Source: Steromphala cineraria
Lineage: Eukaryota; Mollusca; Gastropoda; Trochida; Trochidae
DNA length: 64,000 bases
Direction: 5' to 3'
Assembly (NCBI GenBank): GCA_916613615.1
Contig: OU744730.1
Span: 3,875,582 to 3,939,581 of the forward strand
Shown here: one piece after another, positions 11,561-21,278 of the stretch
Layout: the number at the start of each line of letters is the position of its first letter
How positions within the stretch are numbered: position 1 is the first letter of the stretch
Position numbers and translations under genes: made by a program
Notes under the pieces: model-generated
Database searches by the model: none
The model's input: only the letters and a program-made list of their open reading frames with translations
Told to the model about the DNA's origin: nothing

Positions 11561-12583
11561 ATGAACTTACCGCGCTATGACGTCACCTTATATATCCTCC
11601 ATCAGAATGGGAAATTTAAGCATTGTTTGGAGGCATTGCACAAAAAGGGACAACGAGCCTACCATCTTCTCTCATCTGTCCTATTTGGAAATGATTTATC
11701 ACCAGCTGTAAGTTGTAAAATATTTAAATCTATCATTGAGCCCATACTCCTGTATAATTGTGAAATATGGGCTATTGGATACACCACCTCCAAATAGTTA
11801 GACTCGTTTGGTCCGGAAAAATTGCAAATGACATTTTGTAAACGTATCCTGGGAGTTTCCCGATCAACTCAAAATTGGGCATGCAGGGCTGAACTTAGCT
11901 TATTCCCAATCCAATTTAATATTATCAAGTCTATTTTTTCATTTCATGCCCACCTTTGTAATAGTCAAAACATAGTGCTTCAGCATGCTTTTAGACATTG
12001 CGTGGCCCTATCAAAGCAAAAAGTGGGCTGGTACCACCAGCTGAATGTGCTCCTTGACAAATATAATATCTCAGTCGGTGATCTATCATCTGCGTTCAGT
12101 TTACAAAGGTTAAAGTCTCATTTCGAAACAAATTTTATTAACTCTTTACAAGACCCCCCTCTTCAATCATCAAAGAATAAACTAAGGACTTATAGACTAT
12201 TTAAACAAAATGTTAACTTTGAACCTTACCTTACTTGCCCAACAAAGAAACATAGAGTGCATTTTACTAAATTGCGCTTAAGTGACCATAAACTTATGAT
12301 TGAAACTGGACGCAGACATAGACCACTGATACCACTTGACCAGAGATTGTGTGAAGTCTGTAATACACTGGAGGATGAGATGCATCATATTATGTCATGC
12401 ACAAGACACAGGGAGGAACGTCAAGGTCTTATTAGTAGCATTACCACCATTGATAGTAATTTCATTAATTTTAGTAAACATAATCAGTTTATCTACATAT
12501 TATCAAATAGTAAACCAGAGTTAGTTGAAACCATATGTTATTATGTATACTCCTTTATCAATAATATATCAGATACCCATTAA
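11561..12583 (+). pseudogene. C-terminal half of a non-LTR retrotransposon reverse transcriptase
   Basis: One reading frame from 11561 to 12583 is broken by a single in-frame TAG at 11795-11797. Upstream of it is an RT thumb-like segment (KIFKSIIEPILLYNCEIW). Downstream come LGVSRSTQNWACRAELSLFP and a zinc-knuckle tail with LCEVCNTLEDEMHHIMSC, typical of LINE C-termini. The 5' part is missing; the element begins about 140 bp after the minisatellite. It ends with a short 3' UTR and the TTATC tail at 12711-12746. Clade is not assigned beyond a CR1/Jockey-like group. Confidence 0.85.
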
Positions 12584-12710
12584 GAAAATATATTATTGTC
12601 GATTGTTATCATTGCTCAATGACAATGTCAATCTGTCATTATATGTTTATTATCATGTATAGAATTAGAATGTTGTCACTGTTTCCATGTGGAATGTTAC
12701 GACAATAAAA

Positions 12711-12746
12711 TTATCTTATCTTATCTTATCTTATCTTATCTTATAC
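12711..12746 (+). repeat. (TTATC)n tail of the preceding LINE
   Basis: About seven TTATC units directly follow ACAATAAAATTATC, 130 bp after the LINE frame ends. Short tandem 3' tails are typical of CR1/L2-type insertions, so this marks the 3' boundary. Confidence 0.8.
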
Positions 12747-12821
12747 CTGTCCAATAGCGCCCCCTAGACAATTATCTCTCCTTTTATCTGGTTTGTCCCT
12801 ACAGAGAAATCAATTTCCATC

Positions 12822-15776
12822 TTATTCACCCAGCTCAACCGATAGAAATTTCATTTCTCGAGTGTTTCCACAAGAACAGAGACGACTATCTGATAAACCT
12901 CTATCAAACAAATGAGAATTTAGGTCACTGCACCCAAGTCGAATGCGACAAAGAAGAATTTGATTTCGCCGTGAACCATACAGGGTGTACCTCTTGAATG
13001 TTGGAGATAAGTTTCGTTCGCATGAAACGAACATTTTAAATTCTGTTAGTGATTTAGCATTTCTTACATTTATATCTAATGAATTCCAAATCTTAACAGT
13101 GGATGGAAGAAAAGAATTGTTATATTGGGATAATCGCCCCGTGGTGCATCTCAGATTATCGCAATTGCGTAAGTTATAGTTGCTTTCATTAGACACATTT
13201 GGGGGTACCCATATTGAAAGATATTTCGGAGTTAATCCATTTACCATTTTATAAAACATGCATAATTTATGAAACTGACGCCTCGAAGCTAACGAGCAAA
13301 GACCCGTCTCAGAATAGAGTTTTGCATGACTTATACCCCTAACAGCACCGGTAATAGTCCTCAGGGCGTCTAGATGTAATTTCTCTATTAAATTCGCCTG
13401 GTCTTTTGTACAGTTGTCCCAGATGGTATCACAGTAGTCAAAAATGGGCATGATAAATGATCTATACATGGTTTCAATGGATACTCTATTCAGTCTATAT
13501 TTCAAGCTTCTCAAGCAATGTATTAGCGGACTTGCTTTACGTAGTATGCTATCAATATGTTTCTGCCATTTCCCGTCATCTTGTAGAATAAGACCTTAGT
13601 GTGTGTGTTCTTGTACTTCAGAAATTCCCGTATCGTTAAGTCTAAGTTGTAGTTTCGGGCTTGCATTAATTTTATTAGAAAATAACATAGCTTCTGTTTT
13701 CTCGGGACTAAACTTTACCTGCCACAGATTTGCCCAGTCCGAAATTTGTTTTAAATCGCTATTGAGTACTGTCTGAGTTTGAAAGGGGTCTTCAATGACT
13801 AGGTAAAGGGAAGTGTCATCTGCAAAAAGTTTTACGTTACTTACCAAGCCGTCTGTTAGATCGTTTATGTAGACAAGAACTAGAAGTGGCCCTAAAACAG
13901 ACCCTTGAGGAACACCAGCTGATACAGATTTTTTATTCGATTGATGGCCATTTATAACAACCGACTGTTTCCTGTCGCTAAGATGATTTCCAAACCAATT
14001 TAATAGATTTCCGGTTATTCCAATCGATTCAAGTTTAACTAACAACCCTGCATGCCAAACGCGATCAAAAGCTTTGCTAATATCACAAAATATAGCTCTG
14101 ACCTCTTTACCATCCTCCATAGCCTTCGATATGACATGATATAGTTCAGTTAATTGGTAAATGGTGGAGTCTCCAGGTTTGAATCCAGATTGGTGTTTTG
14201 ATATGATTTCATTATCTATAAAGTAATTATAGACATGCTTAAATATACACTTTTCAAATACTTTAGCTAAGCAAGATGATAAAGCAACTGGTCTATAATT
14301 ATTGCAGTCATGAACATTCCCCTTTTTGTGAAGTGGAACAACTGTAGAATATTTCCAAATGTCAGGAAATTTGGAGAGTTTTAGGGACAGGTTAAATAAT
14401 TTAGTGATAGGTTTGTGGAGAGACTTAGCTAAAACTTTAAGAAGTTTGTTGCTGATATTATCTGGGCCTTTAGCTTTTCTGGTATCTAAAGAAAGTAATA
14501 TGTCACAGACTTCACTTTCAGTCAAACATAAAGTGTCTAAATGGTTTACACTGTAAGTAGGAGGTGGTGGTTTATTATATGGTTCATCGACTTGTGCTTG
14601 CGCCGTGAAATAGTCATTAAATACATTGGCTATATCATCTGCATTTTCTAAAACTTTATCATTATGCCTGATAGGCGGGAACTGCTTTCCTGATTTGCTA
14701 TTTTTCTTGATATGCTTATTAACTAGTCTCCACCACGATTTAGTCCCCCTCTCAGTGTTGATAATGTCGTCAAGTTTTAAATCATATTCACGTTTAGCTT
14801 TTCTGACTTCTGAAATGACTTTATTTCTAACAACTTTAAAGCGGTTCCAACAAGAAGTATCATTTTTCTTTTTAGCAATTTTGTGTAAACGGTTTCGGCG
14901 TCTCATTAATTTGCGTACGTACCCATTCATCTATATACAATCTCGAGGTCTTATGACAACCTCCTTATGTGGAATAAAATTGTCGATATGGCTGATAAGC
15001 TTATTTGTAAACGCCTCGGTAGTACCATTTATATCATCATTTAACAAAGAGTCCCAATCGGTAGTTAATATAGCATTTCCTAGTCCCTCATAGTCTGCGT
15101 GGTTATAATCATAGATAAGTCTCTTAAATGCACCATTTGAGTGTTTCCCAAGTTTCAAAGTAACAAATACTGGACAATGGTCGCTGCAAATTGGGGTAAG
15201 AACACCAGAGTCATGCACAATATTAAATGAGGAAGTAAGTATTATATCTGTCAAAGTGCTAGTGTCTTTAGTCACTCTAGTAGGTTCATCAATAAGCTGA
15301 ACGAGGTCATAAATGACTTGGAGATTTTGTATCTTATTATTATTTGAACTTAGCATGTTAGCATTGAAATCACCTAGAATGAACATTTCTATGTTTTTAT
15401 TTGAAGCCATTGCAAATGAATCATCGATCAAATCCCAATAGCGATTGCTTAAGTCTGCTCTGTAAAAAGTTCCAATTAAAATTTTGTTGTTATTTGTTGT
15501 AACCTCAACCCAAATAGCTTCTAAATCATGAACATCAAGATCTATTGCCTGTTTAAAGTACAAATTCTCTTTGAGATAAATTGCTACCCCTCCTCCCCTT
15601 GTAGGTCTGTCTTTACGAAGTGGTGGGTGATAACCAGGTATAAGAATAGAATCGTTTAAAACATCCGCGTTTAACCAGGTTTCAGAGAGACAGATGACAT
15701 CATAATGGCTGTACTCGGCAGTGATTAGATCAGTTTTATCCTTCAAGCTTCGAATGTTTAAATGAATAATACTCAG
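12822..15776 (-). pseudogene. Nearly complete CR1/L2-like LINE ORF2 (endonuclease + reverse transcriptase)
   Basis: A single minus-strand frame runs from 15776 to 12822. It starts with an apurinic-type endonuclease (15776-14931): ICLSETWL, GGGVAIYLK, FILGDFNANM and the catalytic SDHCPVF. Next is a reverse transcriptase (14930-13599) with KGPDNISNKLLK, NNYRPVALSS, CDISKAFDRVWH, AGVPQGSVLGP and the catalytic FADD box. A C-terminal domain (13595-12822) follows, with LGCSDLNSH and LCSCGN. Only in-frame stops break it: TAG at 14931-14933 and TAA at 13596-13598; there is no frameshift between them. A TAA at 15777-15779 precedes the endonuclease. The last residues after CSCGNTRE do not match the expected zinc knuckle, so the 3' end is truncated. 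No ORF1 is seen. Confidence 0.93.
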
Positions 15777-15779
15777 TTA

Positions 15780-16604
15780 TGGGCCTGGATTTAAATGTAC
15801 ATCTCCACAACATATTAACAGCAACGAAATAATCATAAAATAACGTACTCCTAAAGTTAGACAAAGAACTATACAAAAACACGTGAAACTATCGAAGCGG
15901 CGACAATTAGTTCTATAAGTAGCGACAGCAAATAGCCCAACTGCCATCCTATATACTGAGTTAGATCAACTCCCATCGAACTGTTTTACAAACAATGTAT
16001 AGAAGGAGGCAGTGGGTAGGGCTGTGAGACGCGTTTGCTTTTTGTTATGAATAAATACATTAGCTACAACATAAATGTACAGAAGAATATCAGTTAAATT
16101 CTTGGTACCAAAACACAAGTGGGGTTTTGATTTCACAGTACCGCCTTCTCAACAACAATATTAAAATGGGATTTTTAAAGAAACATACAATTGAATAGGA
16201 TATCTGAAGTCGTCAAAAAAATTAAATTTATTTCTTTAAGGTCTGAAAAACTTTTTTCTTATCTCAAAATTTGATTAATGGATGAACATAACTTCTTGAC
16301 ATCTTCAAAGTTCACACAGTTTCCTTGCTGTGACATTGACCTTTGGCGGGGTGAACGAAAACCTTTTCAAAATTGTTGTACTCTTCCATATTTGATACAT
16401 ACCAAATGTGAGCTTCACAGCACAAACATCATGCTTAGGAGATTCTTATAGCGATCTCATGACCTTGATCTCTGACTTTAAAGGTCAAAAAGATAAAGGT
16501 ATTAGAGGTAACTTAATTGGGTATACGAATTCTGTAAAGCTTAGTTAAAACCAATATACGAAGAGGCGGCGGTGGAAACCGACATTTGACAACATCAAAA
16601 TCCC
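15780..16604. other. Sequence upstream of the LINE, no gene seen
   Basis: The first part may be 5' UTR of the minus-strand LINE. The remainder is AT-rich and unassigned. Confidence 0.35.
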
Positions 16605-17012
16605 CCCAAAGCATTATTTTGTTTTCAAGTGGGGGTAGAAAAACGATTGCAGATCATGAAATTGAACATTCGTTCATCAATCAATTCATCGCCTAGAGTT
16701 ATCTGAGGCTAGCCCGAAATGACTCTATCATAGTTTCATCGATCAAGTTTGGAAAATGTTTTTGAATTTGAGGTAGAGTCATTTGAGCCTGGATAGAGTC
16801 ACTTGAGACTGGGCATTTCCCTGGGCCCATATGACTCTAGAGTTATGTGAGCCGGTAGAGTGATTTGAGCCTGGATAGAGTCATTTGAGACTGGGAGTTT
16901 CCCTGGGCCCATATGCCTCTAGAGTTTTTTGAGACTAGGCCCAGAACTCTCTAGAGTAATTTCGGGCTAGGCTCAGATGACTCTAGAGTCATATTTTGCC
17001 AAGAGTCATTTG
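16605..17012. repeat. GACTCTA-motif repeat, copy 2
   Basis: This is the reverse-complement relative of 3538-3812, sharing GTTTTCAAGTGGGGG, GAACATTCGTTCATCAATCA and GGCTAGCCCGAAATGACTC. It adds an internal duplication of about 82 bp, marked by CCCTGGGCCCATATG near 16820 and again near 16902. Words of the form AGAGTCATTTGAG recur many times. Confidence 0.72.
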
Positions 17013-17419
17013 ATCTGCCTCTGTGTGGAGAGAATGTAGTTTTGAGGAAGGAATCCATTTTCTAGTCTCCTGTATATTCTGAAGATCTGTTTCAGATCCA
17101 TCTCTCCACTTGTTATCATCAGTAGTCCAATTGATTTATCTAATGACAAATTGACGATGTTGTCACTAATCACCCCATTACTCGGACATTTGTATTTACG
17201 ACACATGTCATACTTATGTATTTGTCTTCTCTTTACAACCTTGCTAATTTTATGCCGTTCCCAAGACGTCCTGTAAACCAGGCGACTTAATTTCTCTCGC
17301 TTCACTTCGAAATAATCCCCTGTAGTTAAAGACCTAACGTTTCGGTCATTTTGGTAAACTATCTCCTTTTTAATGAATTTTGGTCCGATCGTCTCATGGT
17401 TGGTCGCAAAATAGTACAA
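17006..17419 (-). CDS. Unidentified open reading frame, 137 codons
   Basis: The frame is basic and contains WERHKISKVVKRRQIHKYDM, a CRKYKCP pair of cysteines and a hydrophobic patch (SIGLLMI). It has no ATG at its 5' end (it opens on TTG), no clear splice acceptor and no family I recognise. Its 3' end abuts the GACTCTA repeat. It may be a fragment of a mobile element or a chance open frame. Confidence 0.2.
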   Translation of the reverse strand: MYYFATNHETIGPKFIKKEIVYQNDRNVRSLTTGDYFEVKREKLSRLVYRTSWERHKISKVVKRRQIHKYDMCRKYKCPSNGVISDNIVNLSLDKSIGLLMITSGEMDLKQIFRIYRRLENGFLPQNYILSTQRQIK

Positions 17420-17484
17420 ATACCGTAAAAATACTTGCAGTTTAAATATGGTGAACTACCCCTCTGTACTGGGAGATCTACATT

Positions 17485-17537
17485 TTTCGACTTATAATTT
17501 GAAATATAAAATTAAAAAACCCCGTGCCACTGCCCCT
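17485..17537 (+). mobile_element. Right end of a TTAA MITE (partial)
   Basis: AAAATTAAAAAACCCCGTGC followed by CACTGCCCCT and TTAA matches the right terminus of the family described at 18286-18641. The left part is missing. Confidence 0.55.
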
Positions 17538-17614
17538 TTAAAGAGACACTCCGTGAGTTGTTGGGAGTAACGGATGATAAAGTTTATAAATTATGCTATT
17601 TGATCGAATATCAA

Positions 17615-17974
17615 AGGGGTAGTAGCCCGTTTTTTGATAATTTCATATTTCAAAATGTTCACTGATAATTGTAAGTTAATGCTAAATGTAATATTTTGAC
17701 AGTGTCAGAAATCTCAGAACACAAGCCAATCATCCATAATCAGAAGACAAGTAAAGGTATGAAGATTCACTTAAAATCCATTGGCGGCCATTTTGTGTGA
17801 ACACCTTTTATTCATTTTGTGTAAGAAAAGGGAATTGCATGGCTACACTTTAGTTTTATATTTGAATTATTACTGCTCCATTTAGTTTAAATGCATTGTC
17901 TTTCAATTGGAACCATTAACTTTCATTTTCCTGTCATCGCCTTATATCCCCCCTAAAAACGTGATACTGCCCCT
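17615..17974 (+). mobile_element. TTAA MITE copy a
   Basis: About 360 bp with termini AGGGGTAGTAGCCCGTTTTT and the complement of AGGGGCAGTATCACGTTTTT. The right flank is TTAA; the left flank is TCAA, one change away. The internal core includes GGCGGCCATTTTGTGTGAAC. Confidence 0.88.
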
Positions 17975-18159
17975 TTAAAGTACACTTGTGACATCAGCCT
18001 AGCTATTGTTCTCTCGTTCCATTATTTTTCTATAATGGAACGTTACATTTTACTTCACTTAAAATCCATGCAATATATAAAGATCATTTAATACAGAATA
18101 AGACTATTATATCAGAAGAATAATAGTATCCTCAGACATGCATATCACTTTCAATCTAA

Positions 18160-19041
18160 TTTAGCAGAAAAAGGTATTCAATGCTGGGCCCTTCAGGTCA
18201 AGAATCTTCTCTATGAATATGGCTTTGGATTTGGGTGGCAAAATCAAGATGTTAGCTCTATTAGTTCTTTAATGACAAACTTTAAAGGGGCAGTAGCACG
18301 TTTTTTGATAATTTTATATTTTAAAATTTTAACTGATAATTGTATGTTAATGCTAGATGTATTGTTTTGATTGAATCATAAATCTCATTACTCAAGCCAA
18401 TCGGCCATAGTCAGAGGACAAAGTATGAAGATTTACATAAAATCCATTGGCGGCCATTTTGTGTGAACACCTTTAATTCATTTTGTGTAAGAAAAAGGAA
18501 TCGCATGGTTAAACTTTACATTATATATTTGAATTATTACTGCTCCATTTAGTTTAAATACATTGTCTTTCAATTGGAACCATTAACTTTCGTTTTCCTG
18601 ACATCGCCTTATATCCCCCCTAAAAACGTGCTACTGCCCCTTTAAGGAGAGATGTATATGTAAGGATAACCAAACGTGCTTTGAAGCTTTTTCTAAACAT
18701 TCAAAACTCTAAATGTATTGATGTGTGATAGCTATTTTTGGCTGCGAACAATATTTGTTAAATGTAACAATTCGTGTATACAGAGCTGCTTTAACAAAAT
18801 TTAGATGTTTAGACATTTAGAAGGTAGAAAACTTGGCATTGCAAGAGTAGATAAACTTTGCCCATTCTGTATCATACCATGTTTTGAATCCGAATACCAT
18901 TTTGGTATGATATGTCCATTTTATAAAGACTTAAGAATCAATCTTCCAAATTATTATACTGAATTACCGTCTTATGACACCTTTATGACAATCCTGATGT
19001 TGTTAACTCTTATCTTCCTCGCCACGAAGAAACGATGTTAA
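18160..19041 (+). pseudogene. LINE C-terminal fragment split by a TTAA MITE
   Basis: The left part (18160-18285) reads EKGIQCWALQVKNLLYEYGF; the right part continues after the MITE at 18642. Further on (18805-19041) is a zinc-knuckle tail with LCPFCIIPCFESEYHF followed by CPFYKDLR, typical of non-LTR reverse transcriptase C-termini. Other stops and shifts show that it is decayed. With the MITE and one TTAA removed, the frame reads through the junction as NFKERC. Confidence 0.8.
18286..18641 (+). mobile_element. TTAA MITE copy b (reference copy)
   Basis: This 356-bp element has perfect 20-bp terminal inverted repeats (AGGGGCAGTAGCACGTTTTT), flanked by TTAA at 18282-18285 and 18642-18645. It has no coding capacity. 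It interrupts a LINE reading frame whose empty site can be read directly, confirming a TTAA target duplication. The 5'-AGG terminus with a TTAA target fits the Kolobok superfamily (5'-RRG) better than piggyBac (5'-CCY); this assignment is inference. Confidence 0.93.
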
Positions 19042-19060
19042 CAACTTCAATGTCCTCAAC

Positions 19061-19859
19061 CTTGACTATGAATAACATGTACTGTTAAATGTATAATGGA
19101 CCGTTGGCCTCGTTACTGAATAAACTCTCTCTATAAACACCAACCAATGTAAAATTGTTATTACAAGTTGAACCATCTTTTGTGAGTTCCGGATATTTGA
19201 AAATCATATCAACTCAAATTTCTTGATTTCTTGTCAGAACATACATGGTGATACAATTCATGTCAAAGTTGAGAGCAATATTGTCTTTAAATTGTGTTGA
19301 AGTTTTTCCTCGTTAAAAGATATGTTCATGACTTCTTTGTCATCATACAAGACAATTCTCTTTTAAACATTTAATTTTCCAAAAAAGCTTTGCAAGGAAA
19401 CATCATCGATACTGATAACGATAGCGAAGTCTTATACCTTGTCATTTGACTATAATCAATTGTCCCGACATATATCTTTTTGGCATCATTTAACACTTTA
19501 TTTGATATTTATGTCGGATTTTATGTGCGCTTTGTTGACTCTCAAGACTATTACGAATATTAATTACTATCCTCTCAATGTCCTTATCGAATCGCTTACA
19601 TTAGGGGTGTGACAAAACCGTAAATCCTTAAATAATCGCCTAGTTACTATTAATCTCAATCACTGCAAGCGATTTTACGAGGTAGGTTTTATTCTTTTCA
19701 ATACCATGCTATGTTTATGTATTTGGAAACCAACATCAACGGCAAAATTTCCTATTTCTTAGAGTATCTTATCATTTGTTATGCTTTTCATTAATATGCT
19801 TAAAAGCCAGAAGTACTCAGAAAAGGAGACATTCAGGTTTTTCACATGGCTCAATCAAA
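19061..19859. other. Intergenic DNA, no gene seen
   Basis: AT-rich, with no recognised coding region. CTTAAATAATCGCC near 19630 recalls the TTATTCAAG-type motifs but is isolated. Confidence 0.35.
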
Positions 19860-20080
19860 CTGGCGCTTACTCAAGGCAGGGGTTAATTTATTTCAATGAG
19901 ACCTTTGTTCGGTGTTTATTCAATGCAGGGGATTATTCAAGGCAGAGGTTTATTTATTTCAATGAGACCTTTGTTCGGTGTTTATTCAATGCAGGGGATT
20001 ATTCAAGGCAGAGGTTTATTTATTTCAATGAGGTCTTTGTTCGGTGTTTATTCAATACAGGGGATTATTCAAGGCATGCT
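19860..20080 (+). repeat. 66-bp tandem repeat, just over three units
   Basis: The words CAATGCAGGGGATTATTCAA and TTTCAATGAGACCTTTGTTC recur at 66-bp spacing (starts near 19921, 19987 and 20053). Since 66 is a multiple of three, a 22-residue unit stays open on the plus strand (19781-20176), but there is no sign of a real gene. A single related TTTATTCAAGACAGGC occurs at about 20230. The motif may be the subterminal repeat of a DNA transposon. Confidence 0.85.
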
Positions 20081-21078
20081 CAAGGAATTTACGGTATCCT
20101 ACATAATAATGTAGCAGATAATATGATTTATGTAATTAATCAAAAAGCAAATTACTATTATTTTGTGATATCATAGCTTTTGTGTGTACAGGGGAAGCAG
20201 TAGTTTAGAACATGTTAAAATTAGACCTTTGACCCGGCGTTTATTCAAGACAGGCAGTCTCAATGGTTTGCGTGTGTGTACAGGGGAAAATAGTTTAGAA
20301 TATGAGCAAATTTAGAAATCCAAGTAATTTTCTATTCATTATATGCGAGGTAAAAAGTATCGGCCATAAAGAGACTTACTCTCTAGAAAATATCATTCAT
20401 CAAAAGTTTTTTTTTGTTTTTTGTTTTTTGTTATCAAAAGTTTCTCATTCAGGACTCATTAGAAGTATCAAGCAAAAACTGCTAGCGACCATTTAAGTGT
20501 GAACAACTTCAATCCTTAGAGATAGGAGATGTAGTCGCGAAATTGAACCAAACATGTAGCGTTTGTTTCAGAACTGCAACTTTCCATTGTCTTAAAATTG
20601 GTCACAATTGTTTTCGTTTACCTGAGATCGCCCTTGTTTTATTAAGAATTCTCAATTCAACGGGATAAGCCAAGAAATAGAGATGATTTTATGAGCGCTT
20701 TGTTTACGCATAAAGGTGACCCGGTATCAACTACCAAACAGTAACTACCTGAGACTACTGTAAAGTCTCATCAAGATACAAAGATTGTACTGCTCTCATA
20801 AGTTACTTTCTATTCACATAGACTGAGACCGTCAACATTTTAATATTTTTATTCTTTATTCATTATTTTTTTGATACATGTCACATAAAATCTGAGATAC
20901 TCTGAAGGAGGAAAACTCAAATTCTACGGTTATTATGTGGCAAGAGACTCAACACTTCATCAATCTGAAACAAGGAATTATTTGTATCCGAAACTATGCA
21001 AACAAATTATGTCAGATGACAGTATTCGAACATTACCATGATGTCCAACGTTTGAAAGGTGCATATAAATTAAAATGA
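20081..21078. other. Intergenic DNA with one diverged repeat core
   Basis: About 20480-20640 contains CTAGCGACCATTTAAGTGTG and, further on, TTTTCGTTTACCTGAGATCG. These are weak matches to the two blocks shared by the TTAA MITE superfamily. Nothing else is recognised. Confidence 0.4.
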
Positions 21079-21084
21079 TTTATT
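21079..21084 (-). terminator. Candidate poly(A) signal of the TRIM gene
   Basis: AATAAA on the minus strand lies about 195 bp past the TRIM stop codon. A second one is at about 20856-20861. Which is used is unknown. Confidence 0.4.
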
Positions 21085-21278
21085 AAGAAAGTAAAAATGT
21101 TATTGCATGATGGAATTTCAGTGCAGAACATTTAAAGTTGAATTCTTACACCTTTAAAACATTTGTTCTGCAGGTACATCAAAATTAAGAATGTTTAAGA
21201 TAAGTTGAGTGATAACATACACATCTAACAATAACTTATGTACAATAAACCAAATGTTTGTCCGCTACAACAGATACA

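Noticed and set aside
14359..15093. Plus-strand frames over the CR1-like LINE
   Set aside because: They are antisense shadows of the endonuclease/RT frame.
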